Assembly (NCBI RefSeq): GCF_905171775.1 | Contig: NC_053491.1 | Location: 222,246,486 to 222,310,485, forward strand | Direction: 5' to 3' | DNA length: 64,000 bases | Source: Rana temporaria | Taxonomy: Eukaryota; Chordata; Amphibia; Anura; Ranidae | Shown: positions 9,690 to 21,985 of the stretch, one piece after another | Numbering within the stretch: position 1 is the stretch's first letter | Layout: each line of letters opens with the position of its first letter | Program-made: the position numbers and the translations under genes | Notes under the pieces: generated by a model | What the model saw: the letters and a program-made list of their open reading frames with translations, nothing else | What the model was told of the DNA's origin: nothing | The model's database searches: none

Positions 9690-12390
9690 AGAATGTCCAG
9701 TCAGGTTCAGATTGCATATTAACAAATTTACTTCAAGATAACTTGTCAGCAATCAAGGAGGCATTTACAACATGGTGTCATAAGACAAGCCTAAATAGAG
9801 TAAACACCTTCTAGAACTTTAAGTTCTTGGGTGCTCACAGTGACATGGATGCTCAGTTAGTCTCTTACAAGATTAAACTTCTGTTCTGTTTGGCTCCAGA
9901 ATACTCTCCCCACTAAGGCAAAGGTCCACCCCCAGCATGGGCACCCAAAGCACTTTACAGTTTCTATTTTGGTGCACTTAATGGTTCTCCCAGTTCAACA
10001 CATATGACAAGCCTATGCCTCACATTAGGCCTGCCTGGACTCACTCTCTTGCCATTGAAAGGACCCCCTGTGATGCACAATGTCATACCTATCTATTCAT
10101 ATATCATGCTAAAATGGTTCCACTCTAATCTGGACAGGGTTCTATCTAGTGGCCAAAGTACAGCAGCAGTCATATAACTGCTCTGTTGTTCAGTTTAGAG
10201 ATCCCACCTGGCATCAATTTTCAGCGCACTGCGGGGGGGGGGGGGGGTGTATGATGACAAAAGGCCAGCACCTCAGCTATCCCCCACCTCTACCCATAAT
10301 ATCTTGTTACATCCACATTCTCCTCTGAGTTCAAGGTTGGGGACCCAGAGCTTAGCGTAATTTAACCTGGAAGACAAGCATTGCTGGATAGGTGACTGGG
10401 TAAGCGTGTAGCTAATAGCACAGAGAGGTAATTTAATTCAATTTAAGCCCAAGCTGAACTTGGGCTTTAACTAATGTACAGAATAAAATGGTGGGATGCA
10501 CTTTGGAATCCTCTATGATTGCTGGGGGGCTGAACTTCAGATACATCAGAACCACTTAAAGAAAATCACCACAAACTTTTGCAATTCAAACTGAGAATAC
10601 AATATGTTGCCCAGGTTTGTAATGGGTTTAATATAGCAGAACCTCCTTAAACACATAATCTATGATCCAGTAGACTTTACAGTGCATTACAAATGAACAT
10701 GAAGTTAAAACATCCAAAGACAAAGCAGGGAAGTGCACTATCTAGGTCTGTTTCTGTAGACCCACCACGGACCCACACCCAAGATCGGTAATCTTTCCTC
10801 TTATTCACATCTGTGCTTGCATCCAAGCAATGCTAGCCCAGTCAAACAATCAGTACATCCAGATGTATGACCATTCTATCATTTATTTCTGTCTTTCAAA
10901 CTCTAACTGATGAAAGAAAATTCCATTGATTACTGAGGGGCAACTGAAATAACTATCTTTTTAGACATTTCATAAATTATGTTTCCAACTGATCTTTAAA
11001 GTGTACATGTTCCCAGACTGTGGACATAAAAATATTTGCATATTCACAGTAAGTGATAAAAGAGCCTCAAAACAAGTCATCCATGACCTCTCTAGCTGCA
11101 TGTACTGGGAAGTTATTTATTCTCAAAGATCACTACAGCGACGCTAAACTCAAGTTTTGGTCTATTTCTAACAGTAGAACACCTGCAGTGGGTTCAAGTT
11201 ACTAAGAGATAAATATGGCAAAATTCTTGCATTAAAATAACTCATTCAGTTATCTCGGAAGCAGGCAATTCACAAAAAAACATGCATTATTTACCACATG
11301 CAGTAATTTTTTAATTTTACAGTATGTAATGACATTTTTTATACCTCTTTTTTTCTGCAGACCGGACTCCGCCTGCAGTGGGAAGTGAAACATTTAGCAG
11401 GGGGAATTGCTACCACTGAAAATGTGACAGCTCTAGCTGAGGGATACTGGTTGCCAGGAATCTGGCACCTGCTGGTGTCCTTACAACCAGTGACTCATCC
11501 CTGCCCTGCTCATTCAGCTGTGAGCCTGGGATTCATGGCTGAAAGGTGAATGTAACAAAAGAGTGGGGACAAAGTTTAAAAAAAATGGCATTGGAATTCC
11601 CTCACAATCCATACAAGGTCCTTGGATCTAGTTTGAATTACAAAAAAAACACAAACAAAAATAAAATGTCATGAGGTTTCCTCCCAACTTCCATACCAGA
11701 CCATATCCGAGCAGGTCAGGAAATGGGGGGACAAGAGTGCCCCCCTGAACCATTTCAGGCCACATGCCCTCAACATGGGGGATACTTTACCAGAGGACAA
11801 GGACCTCTTCCCCACAACCCTGGTCTGATGGTTGCAGGGGTCTGCAGGCAGGGGGCTTATCAGAATCTGGAAGCCCCTTTAACAATAAGGGAGCCCTCAG
11901 ATACCGACCCCCCCCCCCCCATGTGAATCAGTAAGAGTTACCCATGGTATCCCGACTTACTCACAATAAAAATGTACACTAGAAATAAAAACACCCAAAT
12001 ATTTGAAAAGTCCTTTGTTAAAAAAAAAATCCAATAATTTACAAACAAATCTCATCATCCAGTGATGCATGTGCATCAATCACGATGAATGATGGTTGCG
12101 GACTCGCCCCAAAATAATAAACCCTTCACCTGCTGAGACTATTTCGCTTCTATTGTGCCACGTGACATCCCGAAATCCCTGCCTCTTTGTTTACTGGGGA
12201 CCCAGAGATGATATCCGGTCCTGACACTTCCCTCATGCCAAATTATATCATGTCCCTGCTGCTAAAATAAACAAAGTTTTTGGGGAAGAGGCACTTGTCC
12301 TCCTTAATATGATACCACCCCCATGTTGCAGGCATGTGGCCTAGTGTGGTTCAGCAAGTGGGGCTGCATGCACTTTCCCCCCCATTTTCC
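9690..12390. other. Intron, no gene recognised
   Basis: It holds a G-run at 10233-10246, a small hairpin AAGCCCAAG/CTTGGGCTT at about 10445-10467 and a C-run at about 11908-11920. Open frames are short and unlike any known protein. Confidence 0.4.
10233..10246 (+). repeat. Homopolymer G run
   Basis: About 14 G in a row after CACTGC. It is prone to length error. Confidence 0.8.
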
Positions 12391-12739
12391 CGGCCTGCAT
12401 GCTTGCACATGATTGGATGAAAATCAACAGAGCTTCACCACATTCACTAAGCGCTGGGGAAAATGATAGCAACTGTGCTTGCAAAGTGTACAGTCTATTT
12501 GCCTTTATTAAATAACCCCAATGTCTACAGAAAGGAATAACCTTAGCTAACTTTTCAGTATTAGCAAACTTTTCAATATTAGTAAGATCTTTTGCAGCCT
12601 CTTGATTTTCTAATAATTTTAAATATATAAAATAACCTTAAACCATTATTATGTTGCTCTGACAGGGAATGATTTGCTAGAGGAATCAGTTTTTACTGCA
12701 TTTTAGTGCATTTGTACAAATCACTGTATATTTTTGTAA

Positions 12740-12970
12740 TATACATTATACAGCAGTGGTGGCATGTCCATTAGGGGTGCACGGGTGCCACCCACTCCTA
12801 TCGATGCGTCTGGCCCCTTGATCTACATGCAGTGTGCTGGAAACACGGATTCCAATCAGTTTTTTTTAAAGCACGTGATTAAAGCCAGAGGCTCTAATAG
12901 GCTTCAAAAAAGGGTGGGCTTCGGGAGCAGAGCACTGCTCCCGAAGCCCACCCAGTTGTGTTAAAAAAAC
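12740..12970. mobile_element. GTGGTGGC repeat with hairpin
   Basis: The start CAGTGGTGGCATGTCCATTA is shared with CAGTGGTGGCCCATCCATAA at 33906. The end contains a perfect hairpin (12912-12953). A dispersed repeat, not coding. Confidence 0.5.
12912..12953. repeat. Perfect 19-bp hairpin, 4-nt loop
   Basis: Arms GGGTGGGCTTCGGGAGCAG and CTGCTCCCGAAGCCCACCC, loop AGCA. GC-rich and strongly foldable as RNA or cruciform. Confidence 0.85.
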
Positions 12971-13778
12971 TAATGAATATTCGCTATTGTAACACCGATT
13001 CTCCTCCCTGGCCAATCAGGAAGAGGGTCTGTGCCCCATCACCCAAATGGCCGAAATGAGATCCGATCATATTGGCCACCAGGAAGAGGAGGGAGGAGAC
13101 GCAGGGGAACCGAGAAAGCAGCCACCCACAGCCCGAAGATATCCCGCCGCCGCCCGCCACACTGCACGCAAGATGGGGTAAATACAGGGCCCCAACCACT
13201 GACTGACCACCCGGGGAGAAGGTTGCCACCCACCACCCGGCAGGGGGCTGGGGGGTAGGTGTCGTCCGTGACCTGACCGATTCAACCGATCCAACCAACA
13301 AAAAAACACCAGTATATACATCTTACAAGACAGTAAGTTACCTTCATATTGTTTAGCTGAAGATTTTTCTACAACTTGTGTATGCCTATACCTCAATTCC
13401 AAAGCTACTGTATATGCATGTGCAATATTTGGATGTGAATTGGCAGGGTCTGCATTTGCTTAAAGCTCACATCTTTTTTTTCTTTATGGATATCTCTTAC
13501 CTTATGTTATAATTTTTCCTTTCAATAATTTTTTTTGGTACTAAAGTTTAATACAACAGCCACATATAGTCACTATTTTCAGCTTGACAAAATGATGTTA
13601 TAACAATATTGCTATTTCAGATGTGACAATGGAATGTCATTGGGTCAAAATACTAGGAAAGAAATTAGAGAGAGTATAAAGGTACAGGAAAAGAGGGAGA
13701 GAAAAGAGGTGTTGCAGAAGGACATGTCTAATTTCTTGTTATGAGTGTTTTTTTTTTTTTTGCATATAACACATCTAT

Positions 13779-14057
13779 GGCTCCATGCACACTGGAAGCC
13801 TGCCTGTAGAAGCAACTCAATGTTATCCTTTGTCTCCATACACATTAGGACGTTTACAGGCATATTTTTGAGAACAACGTTTAGAGGCAGGAAAAAAAAA
13901 CCTTCTCATTCACATTTCTGGTTGGAGCTCACTGGCAGAAAAAACGTAAAACTCTCCTAAACTCATCTAAACTTTGTACAAAAAATGCTCTATATGGACG
14001 TTTTTTACTCCAAAAAGAACAGACGTTTTTTTAAGCCCAGTGTGCAAGGAGCCTAAG
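13779..14057. mobile_element. MITE, GGCTCCATGCACACTGG ends
   Basis: The right end CCAGTGTGCAAGGAGCC mirrors the left. The inner stretch shows decayed symmetry (ACGTTTAGAGGCAGG and similar). Related to the group starting AAGGCTCCATTCACACC at 49351. Confidence 0.65.
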
Positions 14058-15005
14058 AATCTCAGATTCTCCCAAATGAATGTTGGTTATCCTTTATTAT
14101 ACCAGCTAGTAAATGTTGGATTTTTTCTTTTGAAATTTTAATTTGAACCAAGGAGTGGGAGACTATGGGAGTCTTCTAAGCTTTCACTATCATTTTAGCT
14201 GCCATATGATGTGGGAAAGGGGTGGGCACGCCACTAAAAAGGGACTGAAGCTGCTCTTTAGGAAATTCCATATGGGGGTCTGCCTTAACATGTAGACTTA
14301 TGACCTTTGGTAAAAGAAAATAGAGCCCTTTCCAATTGGCTTTAAAATTGGGGCGTTCCCACCAAGTGTAGAAAAGGGTACACTGGTGTCCATATCCCTT
14401 AAAGCAGTGAGATGGTGAGAGTGGGGACATCATCGTTAGACATGATGGATAACGTACCATCGTTAAAGGACTATGAAATTTGCTTTAATAAGGGAAACAA
14501 TAACTCCATTTGAGCCATGTTTCTATACTGATCATCTTATGGATCTCATTCTCACAGGCCTTCATATAAGAGAGATTGGTAGAGGTTGCAGTGAGGAGAT
14601 CATAGAGATTCCTACACTTTGGCCCATGTGTGGCAGAACCACGCAGAAGCTACTGAGAAATTTGGTGAAATCGGGTTTCTATCTTGGGCTTCTTCAAGGT
14701 TTCCAAGAAATATTTAAATGATATTATAATTTCTAAAAGCATTTCACTTGGAAATGCCAATGCTGACATACAGTACATTAGATAAATAATTACCAGATCC
14801 CTCATCACAGGTCAAAATTCCACTGCCTATTGGACTGCTCAGTAATTTTTAGACATAAAGCATCTGCTATAATAGGCAGGTAACAGTGAAACTATAAAAA
14901 TAAAGGCTATTCTTACATTTATCTGAATACATATATTTTTTTCTGTGACTTCATTTTAGGCTCTATAAGGTTACTTCACTAAATCTCATAACTCTCCCCT
15001 CCTCC
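14058..15005. other. Intron, no gene recognised
   Basis: The overlapping open frames near 14176-14721 on both strands resemble decayed transposon sequence, but I cannot assign it. Confidence 0.3.
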
Positions 15006-15447
15006 TTATGCCGGCGTATACATTTTTCGGGTTGTAAAAAACATTGTTTTTTAAAAATGTCATTTAAAATGATCATGTGTGGGCTTCAGAGCATTTTTCA
15101 GGTTCTGAAAAACGACAAAAAAAAAATTCGAGTTGTAAAAAATGATCGTGTGTGGGCTTTAAAAAACCCACACATGCTCAGAAGCAAGTTATGAGACGGG
15201 ATCGCTCGTTCTGGTAAAACTATCGTTCATAATGGAGTAAGCACATTCATCAGGCTGTAACAGACAGAAAAGCGCGAATCGTCTTTTACAAACACCAAAT
15301 AAGCAAAAGCAGCCCCAAGGGTTTTCACGATCGTGTGTGGGCAATGTCGTTTTAATGATGAAGTTGGAAAAAAAATCGTTTTTTCTAGAGGCTGAAAGAC
15401 ATATTTTTTTACAAGCCGAAAAATTATTGTATGTACGCGGCATTACT
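15006..15447. mobile_element. MITE with CGGGTTGTAAAA subterminal repeats
   Basis: Left TATGCCGGCGTATACATTTT is mirrored by ACAATAATTTTTCGGC reversed at the right (ATGCCGCGTACATACAATAA on the minus strand). The phrase GATCATGTGTGGGCTT recurs inside. Confidence 0.6.
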
Positions 15448-15808
15448 GTTTTCTCAATGTCTGCTTTAACTCACTGATAACGTTGACAATAGCACCATGT
15501 AAGCAGCTGCCCTGGGATGATATAACTGCAAATGAGATGAATATATCGTTGAGTTCAGAAGCTTATTCAAATAAATTTGTTCAAGCTCTGTTTTGTCGGA
15601 TTGTTTTGCCAAACTGATGTTTTTATGCTGTCTCTAAAGCTTTAGGCATGACAGCACTTTAGTTTAAGTGAACAATTTATGCAAAACTATTACATCAATT
15701 ATCCTACAATAACACTACTATACATTTAAAATTACATGACCCTGAGCTCGCTGTAGGAAAATTTAAATAGAGTGAAATAAAAAACACAATAGTTTCTAGT
15801 TTACAGAC

Positions 15809-15862
15809 CTTCTACAGCTGCTGGTTTTGGTGGAATTGTAGCGCTCTGTGTAAGTTTTCCCT
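15809..15862 (-). CDS. mybpc1: MYBPC-family gene, Pro/Ala linker exon
   Basis: This is a 54-nt exon, phase 1 on both sides, so it can be skipped or kept without a frame change. The acceptor is CTTATGCTTTTCAG. The donor GTCTGTAA is real-looking but weak at +3. It encodes GKLTQSATIPPKPAAVE between split codons. The composition (PPKPAA) fits the Pro/Ala-rich linker that lies between C0 and C1, or at the N-terminus of skeletal MyBP-C. Short symmetric linker exons are typical of alternatively spliced MYBPC1 N-termini (from memory). Joined to the preceding exon, the split codon becomes GAG (Glu). Confidence 0.55.
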
Positions 15863-16333
15863 CTGAAAAGCATAAGAATAAACTTTTTTTTAAACTTGGC
15901 AACATTTTCACTGTTACACAAACTGAAAGACACCAAACATTTATGCCCTATAACTGTAGCAGCAAAATTCCTATGACTGGAAGGGTAAAACCCTGCCTAA
16001 ACCTGTACACCCAGGATCAGGCTTTGTGCTAGGCAAGAGAGAAGATAACATCCGCTACATTACAAATTTAACTGCTATTTTCTGGTATTGAAATGGTAAA
16101 ACAATATAAAACTTTCAGTTGAGCAAAGTGAAACTTTATTATAGTTTTCCCAGAGGGATGTTTACTCTCCCTATGTTGTTTCCTATGAGAATCCGAAGCC
16201 TAAGCTATTCATCTACACTACAATATAATGATATCAAAATATTGGACAAGTTTATAGTAATTGATATTTTGTCAACCTAACTAAACATTTACCCAAGCAT
16301 GCAAGACATAAGTTAAGTTAAGTTTGTGACAAT

Positions 16334-16650
16334 AAAGGCCTTGTACACACAAGCCAAATGTAAGGTGGCATTGGTCGGTTCAACAGAGACCGGCCAACAT
16401 TTGTGTACTGGGGTCGATCTATATGGCCAGCTTATGTCGAAGGGGCATGACTGAAAAAGGTCAGCCAATCTGCTTCCGCTGACCAGAATGTTCTACCTGG
16501 GGGGGCGTCACCCTGTCAGAACGCAACAGGGGTGATTGCTGTATTAATGTCGTATAGTTAGAATAGCGGCTCCTCCTGAGAGGGTAAACATTCTTCGTTT
16601 AGCCCTACTGGGTTGAATGAAAAAAAACTACTAGTGTGTATGAGGCTTTA
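16334..16650. mobile_element. MITE, AAAGGCCTTGTACACAC ends
   Basis: The right end GTGTGTATGAGGCTTTA mirrors the left. A member of the CGTACACACG group that recurs through the window. The interior includes GGTCAGCCAATCTGCTTCCG. No coding. Confidence 0.7.
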
Positions 16651-18224
16651 GTCACAGGTGTGAATGAATGCGTATGCTCTCTATTAGACAAAAATATTCC
16701 AACATATAAAAAGAGTTATAAGAGTTTTTATGTTTCAATTGAAAAAGGGTTATACTGTTTTGACTATGTATGTCACCTCCATCCCTGAGTGAAATTGTTA
16801 AGATGAGTACTTTGCTTCTCATTATTGTAGAACTTTTTTTAGAGATATCATATAGCATTTAGTGAAATATTTGCCTATCTATGACCTTCTTTCTTAGTCA
16901 TGTCATATTTTGAATAACGCCCTATCCGTTTTCATCCTAGAATAAATCAAATGAGTTTGTATCTTGATTATTGTGATCACATGGTACAAAGACATTATGT
17001 TCTACCTAGGCACAATCACTGTATTCAGAATAGCGATACTCCCAATAAGACTGTTCACAGCAACTCTGAAAACATACCATAACATTTTGGAAATGTAACT
17101 AGGACTCAAGGGGACTACTTTCCATAGAGTAGATAGCATGGGTGGGCTGCGATACCTCTGATTCAAAACCAAGCAGAGATTGGGTAGGAAATTAAAATCA
17201 GTTTTCTGTCAGTATTCCACCATACCAGATGTATGCCTCTCTGATGGTTATGATTTTTTTGTTGTGTTATTCTTAACATGAAGTAGCCTGGGAGCTTTTT
17301 GACTGCCCATTCTATAGCCTGGTATTACAGTCATGAATAGACCCATTTTATGAAGACTAATAAACAAAGCTTATACAGTGAGAACAATTGTGCATATATT
17401 TTAATTCTGGCAGACAACAGCTTGATGTTCTTTTTTGAGTGCCAACAATAAAAATAAATCTGCAACTTCAATACAAAAATATTTGTTGCAATGGCAATAT
17501 GGACTTATAGGCAAGCACTTGTGAACAAAAACAATTTGTGATTTAGTTGGACAAGCATTGAAATGCTCTTTATCAATTACTGAGAATCTAAAATAGGTTT
17601 ATTGGAGATAACAAATATAGATGTATTATATAATGTTTCCATTACTGATCACACTTTTGTTTTCATTTAATATTTGTTATAATATAATATAATAGTTTTG
17701 TTCTATTCATATTATGGTTGTATTAACTTACCCTTCGGAGTACCAGTAACTGTACTTTACATACATATATTGTAGATGTGGAAGATAACAATGTACAAGC
17801 TGGTAACAGTGGGTGGTCATGGATCGCCTAGTGATGACAAGCATTCTTATGCTATGACAGAATTCTGATGACAGCACCACTGCAGAGTGCTAATGTGTAC
17901 ATATATCCCTCTGACAGATAGCTAAAACATGATGATTTACAAAGTCTGCAATGGTAAATTTCTAAAGCAACATGAATTTGTATAAATAAACAAAATAAAT
18001 CTGCACTAAGTGATAAAAAATATTACACAACTGTACAGAAGCAGCACTCAATGATTGAATAAAAGAGATCAAGAAAGTGTTTATACATAAAAAGTGTTGC
18101 AATTCATCATAAAATATATATGTGTAATTAATAACCAAAACATGCCCTAGCTCGAAACATATGGTCTCAATAAATATTTACTGATGACAAACAATTAGTG
18201 AACAAAATGCATTCATAAAAAACA
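16651..18224. other. Intron, no other feature recognised
   Basis: AT-rich. It contains only the candidate microexon at 17732-17749. Confidence 0.4.
17732..17749 (-). CDS. Candidate 18-nt microexon of the MYBPC-like gene
   Basis: TTACTGGTACTCCGAAGG lies between ACAG and the consensus donor GTAAGT. In the phase used by all neighbouring exons it reads TGTPK between split codons and is 18 nt long (symmetric). The polypyrimidine tract upstream is poor. Human slow MyBP-C has a similar short stretch, AGTTPAK, in its N-terminal linker (from memory). This is weak, position-based evidence only. Confidence 0.2.
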
Positions 18225-20050
18225 ATGTTCCATCAAAATCACAAACAAATACTGTATATTATTATAAGTAAAAAAGCTTCACAACAGAAACAGGTGAAAA
18301 AGTGCTCACTCAATATCACACATGATCACTCCCGTGTTCCAACACCAAACACAGCCTCTTACCAAAGATATCCAACCACTAACCTAAAATACAATAAATG
18401 CATGAGGACTATCCAGGGTAACTGCCAGATCAACCCCCTAAGGCAGGCATCACAACTCCTCAAAACATTATGGACAAAATAGACCATGGAGAAAGGAAAT
18501 GGACAGACTCATAGTCCAAAACTGTCATACAGTATTTATTGTTCCTTATGGTACCCATTCCCAGATAGCAAGCAACTGTGCTGCAAGTTTAAAAACGACT
18601 TGCTAAGCTATTGCTAGACTTGCCAGGCTTCACAAGTTTGTTGCACAATTGCAGCAAGTCAGCATTGCATGACTCCAAGTCTGCTGCAAGTTCTGGTTCA
18701 GTTATGTTGTGCAATAGTCATCCCATCACAGGGGTCGCTGTGGCTGAATTTTAATGCTGTATACTTGCAGAGCTCTTGCTGTAGACTCTGCACTGCAACT
18801 TTGCTCTGGCTAGAGACTTGCAACGCAAAGTGAACATGTGCAGCAAGTTAACAGACTTACAACTCAACGCTACCACAAATTTGTAGCAAGTTATCCTTGC
18901 TATCTGGGTTGTTGACTTTTTATAATAAAATTGTGCGATAGTATTACGCTACATGTCTGCTTTTTTCCTCTCTCCACGGTCCATTTATGATGTTTTTGAG
19001 AAGTTGTGATAGCTGCCTGAGTGGGTTCATCTGACAGTTACCCTGGATAGTTCTCATGGGTTGATAGAACTTACCCCGGTGGCCTAGCTAAGGGGGATGG
19101 TGTGGACCTTTAGGTGGTTACTTCAGCAACAGTCAGCAGTCAGTAATCCACATGTACTAAACCTTCCTGCTGGCAATCTCATTCACACCCAAAAATCTTG
19201 CATTGGAGCATAGGTAGTATCCCTTTAGACCTGGTGCATGCAAAAGTCAAGTGTTTATGGCAGGCAAGTCTATCCTTCTGTTATGTTACAGTGTATGTCT
19301 GGCCAGCAGCTGCATATTGGTCCTGTACAAGCAATGGCTGACTACAAAGGGCTTCCCCCTTCTCTCTGGTAGTACCCTTATCATGTGGCTCTTTACTGCA
19401 CAGCAGGCTCCTCACAGCCCAGATCACGATCCACGGCACAAGGATAGCGTCCACTCTGCTTCCCCTGCTTTCAGATAAAGATGTCCCACTGACTATCCTC
19501 AGTACAAACGGATGGATTATGGTTTGTATAGCACTGGCCTTCCCACAAAAAAATAGCTTTATTCCTTATTCAGCCTGATAAAATCACTCCAGCCCCTGCC
19601 CTTTAATGTCTCTGGCTTGGGAGTTTTAGATTTCCAGCCTGCCATATAGCTCAATCTATCCTGCAAACTACACCTCCCACAATCAGCCACAATTTTTCAC
19701 CAGAGTCTCACTTGTATTCCATGTTCCACAGGTGCCCTCTAGTGGATGGAGGCAGAAACATTACTGGCTGTTTCTGTATAGCAGTCTTTTGCGGATACAT
19801 ACAGATCAGCAACAGCACAGTGAGACTTAAGACTGTCCTGCCAGCTAAATGCCAGGCTTACATGTTCATGACCATTGTGTTAGAGGTCTGATATCTCTGG
19901 TAAGAGGCTGATTTTGGTGTTGGAATACAATGATCACATGTGATATCCAGTCAGCACGTTTTCACCAATGGATGAACTCTGTTTCTATTGTTGAGCTTCT
20001 TCTCTTAAAAATAATATTTTTTGTTTAGGATTTTTGTGTTGTGGGATTTT
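18225..20050. mobile_element. Large imperfect palindrome with inner insertions
   Basis: ACTATCCAGGGTAACTG (about 18408) is mirrored by CAGTTACCCTGGATAGT (about 19034). TTCCAACACCAAACACAGCC (about 18336) is mirrored around 19905-19925 (GGCTGATTTTGGTGTTGGAA). The outer right arm is displaced by about 800 bp of unpaired sequence (about 19075-19880), and the centre holds a smaller TIR element. So this looks like one foldback element with one or two later insertions. Confidence 0.65.
18559..18908. mobile_element. TIR element, CCCAGATAGCAAG ends
   Basis: CCCAGATAGCAAGCAACTG at the left, CTTGCTATCTGGG at the right, with CTTGCAAC-type repeats through the interior. It sits in the centre of the larger palindrome. 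No clear target duplication. Confidence 0.65.
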
Positions 20051-20632
20051 ATTTTAAGTCAATGAATTGTATTCATTGTTTTTTTTTCTCCAGTATACAT
20101 TTATTGAGACATTATGTACAGTATTGCGGTATTACATGTTTTGGTTATCAATTTCACTTTTGTTGATCCATATATATTTAAGGGAAAACACAACAAGTTA
20201 TATGTATTACCAAACTAAATTACATTTCACTTACATTTCATACAATCAGTAACTAACTGTGAATTCATTACATTATTCATTGATTATTAATATTTAGTTA
20301 TAATATTTCAAAAACCTCACCATAATATACATTTTTGATGTGCAGTATGAGATCCTGTTGCCATAAGTATCTAAAGCCAAAGCAACTATTTTTTTATGTT
20401 TTGGATAAAGTGGGACAGAGTGGGAAAAGGGGCAGGTCCCCTTTCAGTTTTTTTTTATTGCTGTTTGTACCCCAGATTTAAAGAATAGGTTCACCTTTAC
20501 CAACAGGTTATATGTTACTCCGGTATTTAAGGTATAACATGTAACATGTTGGTAATCATATCCCCCCTGACACCCGAATGCCTTCCCCTGTGACAGCAGG
20601 TGTTCTTTTCCCCTCACTCACTGTCAATTAAT

Positions 20633-20832
20633 GGAAGTTCCAGATGACCAGCGGTAGTAAATACTGTTTCTTTGATCCAAGTTTCTCCTTCCAACCTTTT
20701 GGAAGGAGAACATGTACCACCCACTCTGACGTCACTTACCGTTGCCTGGATTCGTTGATGGTCCGGACAGCACAGCCCTCCATCTTGGATCAGAGAAACA
20801 GTATTTACCACTGGTCATCTAGAACTTCCATG
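20633..20832. repeat. Inverted repeat, about 50-bp arms
   Basis: GGAAGTTCCAGATGACCAGC ... AGTAAATACTGTTTCT is mirrored by AGAAACAGTATTTACCACTGG and TCATCTAGAACTTCC. A foldback MITE, probably extending outward. Confidence 0.75.
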
Positions 20833-21311
20833 TGCAGCTGTCTTACTCCCAGGATGCACCCTGTTAGACATTATGGATTCATTGATATGCCTGTTTTTCA
20901 CTTCCATCTTGTAAGTGTTTTTAACCCTTCCTTGTCATTTAAGTGTTTTATTACTGCACTTAGAATAGCCTTCTTCTCTGCTTTGTTTTCCAACTTCCTG
21001 GTCACACTGTTTGCTAATTTTGCAATCATCTAAAATAAGTACACCAAAATATTTTTCTTCCGCTACCATCCTTTACTGAACAGGTCAGATGACTGATTTT
21101 TCTTCCAATCATTCAAACAAAAAATATATGTAGCGTGCTTTGTGTTATCTACAAATGATTTGACCTGTTAATGCCCCATACCACCATATCATTTGGTGAT
21201 AACATATAAATTATAACCTATGGTGTAGTTATTTTTTTTTCACATAGTTTAAACCTTTTATAAGGAAAAAGTAAAAAGCATAAATTGTAATACATATATC
21301 TGCAACCATAC

Positions 21312-21551
21312 CTTTGTGGCCGAGTTTTACTTTAGAGTCCCCACTGACAACTGAAAACTCTTCCTCATGGGCGACTTTATTATCAACGATTACAGTGCGT
21401 TTTGTGTGCTCTGTTTGAGTGACTGTCTTTTCGGTCTTTCCGCCTTGTTGCCATTTCGTTTGCACCCCTGTCTTGACGGTCTGAGTTGTAATCTCAGTTC
21501 TACTTCCACCTGCTACATGAACAGTCTTTTGTTGGTCAGTGAAAGTAGAGC
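21312..21551 (-). CDS. mybpc1: MYBPC-family gene, C0-like Ig domain exon
   Basis: This 240-nt exon (80 codons, phase 1 at both ends) has acceptor TTTTTATATTTCAG and donor GTATGG. Counting the first whole codon as 1, it begins STF and shows VHVAGGS (10-16), GVQTKW (28-33), QQGG (34-37) and GDSKVK (70-75). Cardiac MyBP-C C0 has SAF, VEVAAGS, GVKVRW, QRGG and GSSKVK in the same order, with the same 32-residue spacing from the first Ser to the core Trp. The W-to-SKVK distance is 5 residues shorter here, and the usual D-x-G-x-Y Ig motif is degenerate (HEEEFSV). C0 sits at the N-terminus, where it contacts actin and myosin light chain in the cardiac protein. The middle is Thr/Glu/Lys-rich, so this is a diverged C0. 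A typical Ig exon of cardiac C0 is 89 codons. No stop or frameshift is seen. Confidence 0.75.
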
Positions 21552-21985
21552 CTGAAATATAAAAAGAAAGACCTTGTCTTGCCTGTTGAAGGGACAGAGC
21601 CGCATGTTTTTGCAAGCTTTTTTCAGTGCTATATTTAGAAGCCAAAAGCGGCAAAAGGATTGTCTGCTTCTTTATTAATCTTTATGACAGGTGCAGCAGA
21701 GACAAGCGCTAAATTCACTTTTTCATTACAGCTATTCTGATAGATTGCCTGATGTAATTATCAAGTAGCTCAGACAGCGCTGCATACAGGCTAATTGATT
21801 TGTGACCTTTGTGACAAAAATAGCTGATTATTGTGAGTAATTAAGACAGAGCTCTTGTTAGTTTGCATGCAGCCCAAATTCTTGCTTTCTTGTTGGCCTG
21901 TGTTACAGTATTTCCATTGCTTTACATTTAACACGAATTCCACAAGCTGCAGGGAACTATGTTTCTATGTATACTTGTACAGATA

